Shown here piece by piece: positions 44,160-52,841 of a stretch of 64,000 nt of DNA. How positions within the stretch are numbered: position 1 is the stretch's first letter; each line of letters starts with the position of its first letter. The notes under the pieces were generated by a model. The model did not search any database, was not told where the DNA came from, and worked only from the letters and a program-made list of their open reading frames with translations. The stretch covers positions 1-64,000 of the forward strand of contig CAYOLG010000008.1 of the NCBI GenBank assembly GCA_964404745.1. Direction: 5' to 3'. Origin of the DNA: Pelagisphaera sp964404745. Its GTDB lineage: Bacteria > Verrucomicrobiota > Verrucomicrobiia > Opitutales > Opitutaceae. The position numbers were made by a program, and so were the translations under genes.

Positions 44160-45494
44160 ATGCAGGGAAAGAGATTTTTTGGGGCCGTTGCCGGCCTGGG
44201 ATTAGCGATTCTAGGGTCGATGCCTGTATGGGCGTCGCTCAATATCGAGTTTGAAGAGTACGACTTGCCCAACGGGTTGCATGTCATTCTGCACCGGAAT
44301 ACCGACGCCCCCGTCGTGTCGACCTACATGCTCTACCATGTTGGCAGCAAAGACGAGCGTCCGGACCGGACGGGATTTGCCCATTTTTTCGAGCACCTAA
44401 TGTTTGAGGGGAGCGAGAACATAGATCGGGGCCAGATCGACAAGCTCATCTCGGGGGCTGGGGGGAATTTGAATGCTTCGACTTCCTTCGACCGTACTGA
44501 CTACTACATCAATCTTCCGTCCAACGAATTGGAGCTGGCCCTGTGGATCGAGTCCGAACGCCTATTGCATGCGGTGATTGACGAAACTGGGGTGGAAACA
44601 CAGCGGGAAGTGGTCAAGGAAGAGCGACGTTCGCGCTATGACAACCAGCCCTATGGGTCCCTGATGGAGAATATGGCGGCGGCGGTGTTCGCTGATACCT
44701 CTTACGCGTGGACGCCGATTGGATCCGCGCAATACATCGACGAAGCGACGATCGACGAATTTCGCGGGTTTTACAAAAAGTGGTATATCCCTAACAACGC
44801 GATTTTGTCGATTGCCGGTGATATTGACATCGAAAAGACCAAGGAACTCGTTGACCGATACTTTGGAGCCATCCCGAGGGGCCCAGAGCCCGACCGCGTT
44901 GAAATCGATTGGCAGTTTGTTGTGGGCGGGATCCATAAAGTCGTCGAGGAGCCAATGACTCCTCTTCCCGCCACCGTGCATATATGGAGAGCTCCCTTAA
45001 TGACCCATGAAGATGCCGAGGCGATCGATTTGCTGATAAGCATCCTGGCCAACGGGAAGAGCTCCCGCATGTACCGCCGGCTTGTGGATGTGGAGCGGGC
45101 AGCGGTTAATTCAGCCGCATTCACCTGGCTACAGGAAAAAGCCGGATTAGTGGCTGCCTACGCTATTGGCAACAGAGGGATGACCATCGAGCAGCTGGAT
45201 CGTCTAATCGAAGAAGAGGTTCAGAAACTGATCGACGAAGGGGTTACGGATCTGGAATTCCAGAAGGCTTTGAATCAGAAAGAAGCTGAGATTGCTTCTT
45301 CTATCGGGACCATGAGCAGTCGAGCTCAATCGCTGGCTTACTACTATCAATGGTATGGCGATACTGGCAGAATAAACAAGGAGCTGGAGTCTTATCGAAG
45401 CGTCACCAAGGAACACCTGCAGCGGGTGGCCGAGCAGATCCTTGTCCGGGAACGAAGAAACACGCTGCATTATCCTGTTCCTGGAAGCGAATAA
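44160..45494 (+). CDS. M16 zinc metallopeptidase, catalytic subunit
   Basis: Exported insulinase/pitrilysin-family peptidase of about 444 residues. The signal peptide ends near SMPVWA. The inverted zinc motif HFFEH (HxxEH) lies around residue 79, with the downstream E in EREVVKEERR-type context (ETQREVVKEERR). The next gene encodes a related protein without the HxxEH motif, so the two likely form a heterodimer, as in other bacterial M16B pairs. The start at ATG 44160 is preferred over TTG 44151. Confidence 0.92.
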   Translation: MQGKRFFGAVAGLGLAILGSMPVWASLNIEFEEYDLPNGLHVILHRNTDAPVVSTYMLYHVGSKDERPDRTGFAHFFEHLMFEGSENIDRGQIDKLISGAGGNLNASTSFDRTDYYINLPSNELELALWIESERLLHAVIDETGVETQREVVKEERRSRYDNQPYGSLMENMAAAVFADTSYAWTPIGSAQYIDEATIDEFRGFYKKWYIPNNAILSIAGDIDIEKTKELVDRYFGAIPRGPEPDRVEIDWQFVVGGIHKVVEEPMTPLPATVHIWRAPLMTHEDAEAIDLLISILANGKSSRMYRRLVDVERAAVNSAAFTWLQEKAGLVAAYAIGNRGMTIEQLDRLIEEEVQKLIDEGVTDLEFQKALNQKEAEIASSIGTMSSRAQSLAYYYQWYGDTGRINKELESYRSVTKEHLQRVAEQILVRERRNTLHYPVPGSE

Positions 45495-45512
45495 CCATCG
45501 GCATTTTAGGAT

Positions 45513-46967
45513 ATGAATTTGAAACAAGTTTCTATTTTTTCGTTGCTGGCATTTTTGATCTCCGGTTGTGGCAGTGGGGATTCGTCGGCTCAGACCGATG
45601 ATCTTGCTGAGCTCGATCGATCCGTTCGACCGGCTCCTGGTCCCGCGCCAGAGTCCTCGTTTCCCGAATACGAGACAACGCGAACCGAGCAAGGTTTGAC
45701 GATATATACAATCGAATCCGATAGGCAGCCGGTCATTACCTACCGTCTGCTATTTCGGACAGGCGGGCTTTTCGATGGGGAGAAACCAGGTTTAGCGGAA
45801 TTTGTCGCCAGCATGCTCGACAAGGGAGTCGAGGGAAAGTCGGCTTATGAATTGGCTAGCGAAATCGACTTTATCGGAGCGAGCTTATCCGCTTCGGCAT
45901 CCTCGGATTTTATCGCGGTCTCAGTGTCAGGACTTTCCCGATACAAAACGCAGTTGCTAGAAATTTTGAAAAGCGTCGTGATGGAGCCCGTTTTTCCTCA
46001 GGAAGAGCTTGAAAAGTTGAGTCAGCGAACGATTTCCAACCTGATTTCCGAAAAAAGCGAGCCCGATGCTTTGGTTGATAAGTTGCGGCGAAAGCTTGTC
46101 TATGGGGATGGCGCCTACGGCGCATACAAGACAGAAGAGAGCGTGGCGGCTATCGATAGAAACGACCTCATAGCTTTCCATCGAGAACACTTCCTGCCGA
46201 ACAATGCATCTCTGGCCGTAGTGGGCGATTTCGATGGGGTTGAAGAGGTCGATCGAGTCTCCAGCCTGTTTAGCGATTGGAAGCGAGGCGAACTCCCGGT
46301 CATGGCGGAGTTGTCGTTTCCCGAGGTCGATGGAGAAACCGTTCATCTCATTGATCGCGAAGATTCGGTGCAGTCGACTGTTCGGGTGGCACAGCAATCG
46401 ATCCCGAAGTCGAATCCGGATACGCCTGAGCTGCGCGTTGTCATGTCGGTTCTTGGGGGAGGGTTCTCAGGCAGGATGTTCCAGAATTTGAGAGAGGACA
46501 AAGGCTACACCTATGGAGCGGGCTCTTACTCTGCTAATGCGGCTAAATTCGGAGCCATTGTCTCCTATGCGGATGTGCGCAACGAAGTAACTGCCGACGC
46601 GATCAAAGAAATCTTCCACGAATTGCGGCGAATTGGCCAAGAACCGATTCCGGAACCGGAGCTGGAGATGCACAAGAAGTATCTTTCGGGCAACTACATG
46701 CTTAGTTTGGAGCGGCCTTTGACGATAGCCCAACTAGTCCAGGAAATCGATGTCTACGACCTGGATCCTGATCACTATCGCACTTATGTGGCCCAAATGA
46801 TGTCCGTTACACCAAAGCTGGCGGAAGAGTTGGCAAGCAAATACATCCGACCTGAATCGAGTGTCGTGGCTTTGGTAGGAAAACGTTCCGAAATTGGGGA
46901 CTCCCTAGAGTCAGGATGGCCCGTAACAGTGTACGACGAGGATTTAGAGGTAACGCTGCAACCCTAA
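45513..46967 (+). CDS. M16 peptidase-like lipoprotein, non-catalytic partner
   Basis: A 484-residue M16-family lipoprotein (signal FSLLAFLISGC, Cys about 19). It lacks HxxEH: the equivalent position reads GLAEFVASML. It keeps the partner-subunit motif GGGFSGRMFQNLREDKGYTYGAGS, whose R and Y contact substrate in the paired catalytic subunit. It lies 18 bases after the catalytic gene. Together they likely degrade periplasmic peptides. Confidence 0.9.
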   Translation: MNLKQVSIFSLLAFLISGCGSGDSSAQTDDLAELDRSVRPAPGPAPESSFPEYETTRTEQGLTIYTIESDRQPVITYRLLFRTGGLFDGEKPGLAEFVASMLDKGVEGKSAYELASEIDFIGASLSASASSDFIAVSVSGLSRYKTQLLEILKSVVMEPVFPQEELEKLSQRTISNLISEKSEPDALVDKLRRKLVYGDGAYGAYKTEESVAAIDRNDLIAFHREHFLPNNASLAVVGDFDGVEEVDRVSSLFSDWKRGELPVMAELSFPEVDGETVHLIDREDSVQSTVRVAQQSIPKSNPDTPELRVVMSVLGGGFSGRMFQNLREDKGYTYGAGSYSANAAKFGAIVSYADVRNEVTADAIKEIFHELRRIGQEPIPEPELEMHKKYLSGNYMLSLERPLTIAQLVQEIDVYDLDPDHYRTYVAQMMSVTPKLAEELASKYIRPESSVVALVGKRSEIGDSLESGWPVTVYDEDLEVTLQP

Positions 46968-46988
46968 TCCGGGTTGCTAGTCAGCTCT

Positions 46989-47180
46989 CTAGTTGCAGCC
47001 GAACTGCAAACCGATCATCCGTCGCGTTCTGTCGCAGATCTCGTCGTCTTCTGCCATGACCAGGGAGCGCTGCATCAAAGAAACTTGGGCTAGTTCTTCG
47101 GGACTCGATGCGATACTGTCTGCCGCGGCATTCAGCATCGACCACTTTTCCTCATTCAGGAGCGCTTCTATCTTTGTCAC
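46989..47180 (-). CDS. small hypothetical protein
   Basis: A 63-residue frame (start GTG 47180, or TTG one codon upstream) with protein-like composition: VTKIEALLNEEKWSMLNAAA, then a second helix and C-terminal RRMIGLQFGCN. It could be a short helical-hairpin protein. No family recognised. It is convergent with the M16 pair. Moderate doubt remains because there is no clear ribosome-binding site. Confidence 0.45.
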   Translation of the reverse strand: MTKIEALLNEEKWSMLNAAADSIASSPEELAQVSLMQRSLVMAEDDEICDRTRRMIGLQFGCN

Positions 47181-47409
47181 CAAGAAGTAGGTTATCGGTC
47201 GGATTTAGGGAAGCTTAAGGTATTTTTCCTGCCGAATAGGCAATGCAGTCTATTGAGGCGTAGTTTTTGCGCGGATAGACCTCAAGTTGACGCTACTTAT
47301 GGCCGTTGGAATGCCAGGCTCGCTAGATTCGCAAGCGGGCGGTTCAGGTTCTTCAACCGAATCTCGCCCATTAACGTACAAACCGAACTTCAAGGAAAGT
47401 AGTATTTTT

Positions 47410-48372
47410 ATGGTTACGCATCCAATACAAATTGAGGAGATCCAATCGGAGATAGATGGAATTGCCGTGTCGCCGCAGCTTTTGCCCAAGTTGCAGAAAA
47501 TGATTTCGGACTGCAACACGAACCCAGACGAGATCAGGGAGATGATCCGCATGGATCCGGCTTTGAGCGCCATGATCCTAAAGACGGCTAACAGCGCGTA
47601 CTTCAACCCTGGATATCATATCGATTGTATTGACGATGCGATCATGAATCTTGGCTTCAGCGACGTTTATCAGATCGTCACTATGCTAACGTTCTCGGAC
47701 TTGCTAGCCGAGCCGTTGACAGCCTACAACATCAGCGCGGGAGAATTTTGGCAACGATCAGTTGCTTGCGGTTACGCTATGGAAAAGCTGGCACGCAAAT
47801 ACGGGGAAGACACGGGAGTCGCCTACACGGTAGGATTGCTCCACGGCATAGGCATGGTGTTCTTGGACCGCGAGATCAAGAAGGTGCCGCATATTGAGTT
47901 TAAACACTCTTTGCCAGAGGACATGGACTTGGCCTATGAAGAGATGGAGGTTTTCGGAATCAACCATGCCAAGGTCGGCGCGGCTATGATGAGGGAATGG
48001 GGCTTTTCGGACGAGATTGTCGTACCTGTGCTTAACCAGTTTGAGCCATCCGAGTCGGGCAAGCATGAACGCATGGCTTGTTTGGTTTCCTTCGCCAAGC
48101 GCATGATCAGCACCATCATCAACGATCCGAACAGCATCGCTGCCGCTCGCGGTCCGGACCCGTTGCTGATTGCTCTGCTTCACTTGACCAAGGAAGAGTA
48201 CTTGAAGGTGGTCGAGCAGCTGCGGGTAAGTTTCGAGAAAGCGGAGAGCCTGATAAATAACAAGAAGATGGCAGACCGCCCGAACCCTCCGGAAAATAGC
48301 GAGGTCAAGAAGCGGGTGAAGAAGGCGATCGCTTCGAACCTTGGTTATGGGGAGGGCAGTATTCGGATCTAG
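47410..48372 (+). CDS. HDOD domain protein
   Basis: Second HDOD signalling protein of the window, 320 residues from ATG 47410; an extension upstream to 47287 is rejected because its added residues look non-coding. The HDOD domain is seen in LLPKLQKMISDCNTNPDEI, IRMDPALSAMILKTANSAYF, and YTVGLLHGIGMVFLDREI, where the HD position is replaced by H-G. A C-terminal basic tail follows. An HPt protein gene lies 122 bases downstream in the same direction, suggesting a shared phosphorelay or motility context, but this is only neighbourhood evidence. Confidence 0.9.
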   Translation: MVTHPIQIEEIQSEIDGIAVSPQLLPKLQKMISDCNTNPDEIREMIRMDPALSAMILKTANSAYFNPGYHIDCIDDAIMNLGFSDVYQIVTMLTFSDLLAEPLTAYNISAGEFWQRSVACGYAMEKLARKYGEDTGVAYTVGLLHGIGMVFLDREIKKVPHIEFKHSLPEDMDLAYEEMEVFGINHAKVGAAMMREWGFSDEIVVPVLNQFEPSESGKHERMACLVSFAKRMISTIINDPNSIAAARGPDPLLIALLHLTKEEYLKVVEQLRVSFEKAESLINNKKMADRPNPPENSEVKKRVKKAIASNLGYGEGSIRI

Positions 48373-48494
48373 TTTTCCCGCGCGATCATGCAAGCTAACG
48401 GTGCATCGCCTACTCAAGTCTTCCTGGGTTAATCCGATTGATACGAGCAACGGTTTTTAAATTCCACACAGTTTTTTAATAAGCAACACGCGAC

Positions 48495-48863
48495 ATGAGC
48501 GATTCAGCACTGATAGATTGGGAACAGCTAGAGATGATCTTTGGCGAAGACGACGAGGATTTCGACGCATATATGGCGGAACTTTTTCAAGAGTTCGTAG
48601 AGGATGGATTCGAGCGATTTGGCATTCTGAAGGCCGCATCTTTCGAAACCGAAAGAGACATGCTGGGCAAGGAGTCCCACAAGCTCAAGGGCTCGTCTAG
48701 CAACTTCGGCTTTGCTCGAGTAGCATCCGAACTGGGCAATATTGAAGACAACATCGCTACATTGACCTACGAAGCCTTCCAGGCGTCGCTTCTGGAAGCG
48801 GAGAAGGCTTTCCAGGCCTCCGCCCAAGAGGTCAAAAATAAGTATTCGGCTCTCCAGAACTGA
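48495..48863 (+). CDS. histidine phosphotransfer (HPt) domain protein
   Basis: Stand-alone HPt domain of 122 residues that can relay phosphate between response regulators. The phosphorylatable histidine is in ESHKLKGSSSNFGFARVASE, near residue 62, in the usual H-x-L-K-G context. The surrounding helices (EDFDAYMAELFQEFVED; FQASLLEAEKAFQAS) give the four-helix bundle. Its partner histidine kinase is not in the window. A good terminator follows at 48924. Confidence 0.9.
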   Translation: MSDSALIDWEQLEMIFGEDDEDFDAYMAELFQEFVEDGFERFGILKAASFETERDMLGKESHKLKGSSSNFGFARVASELGNIEDNIATLTYEAFQASLLEAEKAFQASAQEVKNKYSALQN

Positions 48864-48923
48864 ACCGGTTTTAATGTTGCTGCCCTAGCCGGAGCGACTG
48901 GTTTGCTTGCATAAACAATTTCT

Positions 48924-48955
48924 AGCCGCGATCTTCCGGAGATCGCGGCTTTTGC
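48924..48955 (+). terminator. rho-independent terminator after HPt gene
   Basis: AGCCGCGATCT pairs perfectly with AGATCGCGGCT across a 5-base loop (11-bp GC-rich stem). It is followed by TTTTGCGTCTT. It lies 60 bases after the HPt stop and before the rhodanese operon. Confidence 0.8.
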
Positions 48956-49003
48956 GTCTTGGAATATACGCGGGCCAACGGTATAGCCGTTTCTACTTAC
49001 TCT

Positions 49004-49423
49004 ATGAAAACCATCAAGGAGGGACTGATCATCCTGGCTATATCCATTGTTTCCGGGGCTCTGGCATTTTTTGTTCATCCGAAAGCGCCGTCGTTCGGCG
49101 TCAGCGATCTCGAGCTGGAGATGGATGAGGTGGATGAGTTGGGGCCCGTTTTCTGGGTGGATGCCAGAACAGACGAGGACTTCGAGCGAGGTCATCTAGA
49201 AGGAGCCATCCCTCTCAACGTAGAACGTTGGGAGGAGCTTTTGCTAGGCTTTCTCGACAGCTGGCCCCCGGATGTTCCGGTTGTCGTATATTGCTCCAGC
49301 CAAGCGTGTCTGCGTTCGCATGAGGTGGCGGAGCGACTGCAAGAAGAGCTTGGCGTTTACAAGATTTATGTTCTCAAGGGTGGATGGGAGCGTCTTTTAG
49401 AGGCAGGGAGGGTCTTGGAGTGA
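49004..49423 (+). CDS. membrane-anchored rhodanese-like protein
   Basis: About 139 residues. The N-terminal hydrophobic segment LIILAISIVSGALAFFV acts as a membrane anchor or signal. A rhodanese domain follows with DARTDEDFERGHLEGAIPL and the active-site loop YCSSQACLRSHEVAERL, Cys near residue 101. It may transfer sulfur or act as a periplasmic thiol protein. ATG 49004 is preferred over an upstream TTG. Its stop overlaps the next gene start (TGATG). Confidence 0.85.
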   Translation: MKTIKEGLIILAISIVSGALAFFVHPKAPSFGVSDLELEMDEVDELGPVFWVDARTDEDFERGHLEGAIPLNVERWEELLLGFLDSWPPDVPVVVYCSSQACLRSHEVAERLQEELGVYKIYVLKGGWERLLEAGRVLE

Positions 49424-49857
49424 TGGCGATGAAGTGGATAGGCAGGATCGCGGAAGGATTAGTGGGGATAGCCTTTGCCTGGGCGGGTTTCCTGAAGCTA
49501 TTGGATCCTCAAGCTTTTGTTTCCTCGATTTTGACGTACGAGGTTTTCAGCTATCAAGTGGCGGCGGTCTGCGCACTGGTCGTGCCCTACATGGAGATTG
49601 TGACGGGCGTCTGCTTGGCTGCGGGAGTAATAAAATCCGGTTCGCGGCTTATGGCTTTCGGGATGCTAGTCGTTTTCGTTCTGCTATTGGCGCAAGCGGC
49701 GATTCGTGGATTGGATGCGGATTGCGGCTGTTTTGGCCACCGGTCGGGGGCGGAGTCCGGGTACGCTTTGCCGATTGCAAGAGATGCCCTTATGCTGGCG
49801 GGCTTGGCCGTAGGAGTGGTGTTTGAAAGACTATCGCGGGAATCAGAAACGAAATGA
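49423..49857 (+). CDS. MauE/DoxX-family membrane protein
   Basis: A four-helix integral membrane protein of about 144 residues, similar to MauE and DoxX proteins that appear with thiol-disulfide systems. It contains the Cys-Gly-Cys motif DADCGCFG near the third loop, characteristic of the MauE branch. It overlaps both neighbours (TGATG at the start, ATGA at the end), so the rhodanese, this protein and the peroxiredoxin are expected to be coproduced. A role in periplasmic redox exchange is likely but unproven. Confidence 0.82.
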   Translation: MAMKWIGRIAEGLVGIAFAWAGFLKLLDPQAFVSSILTYEVFSYQVAAVCALVVPYMEIVTGVCLAAGVIKSGSRLMAFGMLVVFVLLLAQAAIRGLDADCGCFGHRSGAESGYALPIARDALMLAGLAVGVVFERLSRESETK

Positions 49858-50333
49858 AAGCGATTGGAGATAAACTGGTCTTGGACTTTAAAGTAGGCGT
49901 CGCCCGAGATGGGTCGAAGGAGAAGGCGCCTTTTTCAGAACTGCTGGAAGGCCCAACGATTGTTTCCGTATACATGCGAAACAACACCGGGAGCTGCGAC
50001 AAGCAGATGCTTAGCCTTAACGAAGCATACTCATCGCTGAAGAAACGTGGAGTTTCGCTCTTGGGCATAAGCAAAGACACGGTTGGATCGCATTTGAAGT
50101 ACGCCGATCGCCATGGGATTCAGTTTCCCCTGATTTCCGATCCCGATCATAGGTTCGCCAAAGCTGTCGATTCGCTTGCCGAAAAAAAGATGTATGGCCG
50201 AACTTTTTGGGGACCGCAGAGGGCTGCCTACCTGATCGACAAGAAAGGCATCTTGCGCGGCGTTTGCGAACAAGTGCATCCAAGCAATCATGGAGGGCAG
50301 GCCGAAGAACTGGCTAATCAGCTCGAAGCTTAG
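49854..50333 (+). CDS. peroxiredoxin of the AhpC/TSA (BCP-like) family
   Basis: A 159-residue thioredoxin-fold protein. The peroxidatic Cys position is YMRNNTGSCDKQML (T-x-x-C retained; the usual preceding Pro is replaced by Asn). GISKDTVGSHLKYADRHGIQFPLISDPDH and GRTFWGPQRAAYLIDKKG are typical of BCP-type peroxiredoxins. Likely reduces peroxides with a thiol partner, possibly the adjacent rhodanese/MauE system. No signal peptide is seen, so it is probably cytosolic. Confidence 0.86.
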   Translation: MKAIGDKLVLDFKVGVARDGSKEKAPFSELLEGPTIVSVYMRNNTGSCDKQMLSLNEAYSSLKKRGVSLLGISKDTVGSHLKYADRHGIQFPLISDPDHRFAKAVDSLAEKKMYGRTFWGPQRAAYLIDKKGILRGVCEQVHPSNHGGQAEELANQLEA

Positions 50334-50415
50334 AGAGTGTCCAATAAGTCGGAATAAACGTCGCAGCTGGAATATTTGCTTTTGGGCAAAGCTTTGGTCG
50401 TGCCCAGAATCAGGC

Positions 50416-50446
50416 TTGTTAAGCAAATTCGTTTGTGCCTTAACAT
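50416..50446. promoter_or_regulatory. BirA-type operator overlapping a probable bioA promoter
   Basis: TTGTTAAG (50416-50423) and CTTAACAT (50439-50446) form a dyad separated by 15 bases. This fits the known BirA operator pattern of TTGTTAAC half-sites 14-16 bases apart. TTGTTA also resembles a -35 element, and TAACAT at 50441 a -10 element 19 bases further. Both lie within the operator, consistent with repression of the biotin operon by biotinyl-AMP-bound BirA. The site is just 8 bases from the bioA TTG start. Confidence 0.7.
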
Positions 50447-50454
50447 AGCCTTGA

Positions 50455-51840
50455 TTGGAAGCAACCGTTACAGAGCAAAGCCAGAAAAGATCCCAGTTAA
50501 TTGACGATTGGGACCGGGATCATTCATGGCACCCCTTCACGCAGATGAAGGAATATTGTTCCCTATCCCCCTTGCATATCGAGCGCGGCGAGGGCTGTTG
50601 GCTCTGGGACACGGAAGGAAATCGCTACCTCGATGGAAACGCATCGATTTGGACGAATGCCTTGGGCCACAATGATCCAGACCTAAATCGCGTTTTGATC
50701 GATCAAGTGGGCAAGGTCGCGCATAGTACCTATCTGGGTTTGAGTCATCCAGCAGGGGCTGAATTAGGACACCTCTTGGCCGACCTAAGTCCAAGCGGGC
50801 TGACTCGAGCACTGTTTAGCGACAACGGCTCGAACGCTATCGAAATTGCTCTCAAGCTATCGTTCCAGTATTGGCAATTGGTTGAGAAGCCTGAGAAAAG
50901 CTTGGTTGTGGGAATGGAAGGCGGGTATCACGGCGATACTTTCGGGGCGATGTCGGCTGGTAGTAGCGAGAGTTTTCACGGTCGCTTCAAGCCTTGGCAA
51001 TTTGAATCCAGAGTCTTCCCCGCGCCGCAGTGTTCCGAGATTGGTGGATCGATCCTTTTGCAAGAAATGGGCCGCAGCTTGGAAATATTGGAGTCGATTT
51101 TGCGTGAGGAGGGGGAGGGCGTCGCTGCCTTGGTTCTCGAACCATCGATTCAAGGTCCTGCTGGCATGAAGCTGCAGCCGCCGGGTTTTCTCAAAGAAGT
51201 GGAGCGATTGTGCCGAAGATATCACGCGCACTTGATCTTGGACGAGGTATTCGTGGGCTGCGGCAGAACGGGTCCCTTGTTCGTTTGCCAGGACGCGGGG
51301 GTCGAGCCAGATTTCCTTTGTTTGGCCAAAGGGCTTTCCGCCGGCTATTTACCGATTGCGGCAACGCTTACCACCGAAACGATCTACCAAGCGTTTCTGG
51401 GCGATTTCGAATCGGGCAACGGGTTTTATCACGGGCATACCTTCACCGGAAATCCGCTTGCCGCTCGGGTGGCCCTTAAGAGCTTGGAAAAGATCCGCCG
51501 AATCGCCGAGACTGGCCGATTGTCCCAAACCATCCAGTATTTCGGCAGGGCTTTCGAGAGGATGGTAGCGGGGCTCGAAAACGTTTCGGGAGCTCGGCAG
51601 CGGGGCTTAGCGGCAGCTATCGACTTGATTCCGGGTGGTCTAGTCAAGCCCTGGCGAGCCAATGATCGAGTGGGCTTGGCAGTCTGTTTGGCGGCTCGGG
51701 AGCTCGGCCTTCTACTGCGCCCGCTCTTGGACTCCATACTGATAGTGCCGCCGTTGGTGATCAGCAACGAGGAAATCGATTTTCTTTTCGCTAATTTGAC
51801 GAAAGCGATACAAACAGTAATGAAAAAACGAAGTATTTAA
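50455..51840 (+). CDS. bioA: adenosylmethionine-8-amino-7-oxononanoate aminotransferase
   Basis: PLP enzyme that converts KAPA to DAPA using SAM as amino donor. The 461-residue protein has WHPFTQMKEY near residue 25, NASIWTNALGHNDPDLN, GGYHGDTFGAMS, LILDEVFVGCGRTG and the PLP-lysine site LAKGLSAGYLP. The family start is before WHPFTQM, so TTG 50455 is the only plausible initiator seen; no Shine-Dalgarno precedes it and the transcript may be leaderless. First gene of the biotin operon. Confidence 0.95.
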   Translation: MEATVTEQSQKRSQLIDDWDRDHSWHPFTQMKEYCSLSPLHIERGEGCWLWDTEGNRYLDGNASIWTNALGHNDPDLNRVLIDQVGKVAHSTYLGLSHPAGAELGHLLADLSPSGLTRALFSDNGSNAIEIALKLSFQYWQLVEKPEKSLVVGMEGGYHGDTFGAMSAGSSESFHGRFKPWQFESRVFPAPQCSEIGGSILLQEMGRSLEILESILREEGEGVAALVLEPSIQGPAGMKLQPPGFLKEVERLCRRYHAHLILDEVFVGCGRTGPLFVCQDAGVEPDFLCLAKGLSAGYLPIAATLTTETIYQAFLGDFESGNGFYHGHTFTGNPLAARVALKSLEKIRRIAETGRLSQTIQYFGRAFERMVAGLENVSGARQRGLAAAIDLIPGGLVKPWRANDRVGLAVCLAARELGLLLRPLLDSILIVPPLVISNEEIDFLFANLTKAIQTVMKKRSI

Positions 51841-51842
51841 AA

Positions 51843-52835
51843 ATGAGATACGAACTCGAGGAAATTCAGCAAATTTACAACCTGCCGTTGACGACGCTTA
51901 TTTTCAGGGCCCAGAAAGCTCATCACGAGTTTCAGGATCCATCGGGAGTCCAGCTTTGCACGCTGAAGTCGATCAAGACCGGAGCCTGCCCCGAAGATTG
52001 CAAGTATTGCCCGCAATCAGCTCACAGCGAAACGGCCATAGAAAAAGAGAAACTGCTGGATACGGAGACGATTTTAATCGATGCCCGGGCGGCTAAAGAG
52101 GGAGGAGCTACTCGGTTCTGCATGGGGGCTGCCTGGAAGAAAGTTCCCTACGGAGAGCAATTCGATTCGCTATTGAATACGGTGCGATCGGTAAGCGACA
52201 TGGGCCTAGAGGTTTGCTGCACTTTAGGATCCCTTGAGCAGGATCAAGCCCACGCTCTCAAACAAGCGGGATGTCGCGTTTATAACCATAACTTAGATAC
52301 ATCTAGAGAGTTTTATACCGAGATCATTACTACTCGAACCTATGATGAAAGGCTGAGCAATATAGCCAAAGTGAGGGAAGCGGGAATGGAGGTTTGCAGT
52401 GGTGGGATCATTGGAATGGGAGAATCGATAGATGACCGCTTGCAGATGCTTCGGGAACTTGCGAATATGGATCCTTATCCTGATTCCGTGCCGATCAACG
52501 CCTTGATCGCCTGCAAGGGGACGCCATTGGAATCCCAGAAATTTGTCGATAGTTTCGAGTTCGCGCGCATCATCGCGACGGCCCGCATTCTGATGCCTAA
52601 GGCAATGGTCCGATTATCGGCCGGTCGGACGGAAATGAATGAGGAGTTGCAAGCCCTGTGCTTCTTAGCTGGAGCCAACAGCATTTTCCTCGGAGACAAA
52701 CTTCTAACTACGGCTAATCCTGATCGGAATGATGATTTTAGGCTGCTTGAAAAATTGGGCTTAAGTTCGCTGGACCCAGATGAGGCCAGGGAGATTCACG
52801 CCCGGCCTGAAGGGCGTCAGGCAGTGCCTGCCTAG
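51843..52835 (+). CDS. bioB: biotin synthase
   Basis: Radical SAM enzyme that inserts sulfur into dethiobiotin. The 330-residue protein carries the cluster motif GACPEDCKYCPQS (CxxxCxxC near residues 51-58) and LKSIKTGACPEDC. The auxiliary 2Fe-2S region includes CCTLGSL and SAGRTEMNEELQALC. Length and residues are normal. It starts 2 bases after bioA. Confidence 0.97.
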   Translation: MRYELEEIQQIYNLPLTTLIFRAQKAHHEFQDPSGVQLCTLKSIKTGACPEDCKYCPQSAHSETAIEKEKLLDTETILIDARAAKEGGATRFCMGAAWKKVPYGEQFDSLLNTVRSVSDMGLEVCCTLGSLEQDQAHALKQAGCRVYNHNLDTSREFYTEIITTRTYDERLSNIAKVREAGMEVCSGGIIGMGESIDDRLQMLRELANMDPYPDSVPINALIACKGTPLESQKFVDSFEFARIIATARILMPKAMVRLSAGRTEMNEELQALCFLAGANSIFLGDKLLTTANPDRNDDFRLLEKLGLSSLDPDEAREIHARPEGRQAVPA

Positions 52836-52841
52836 TATTTT

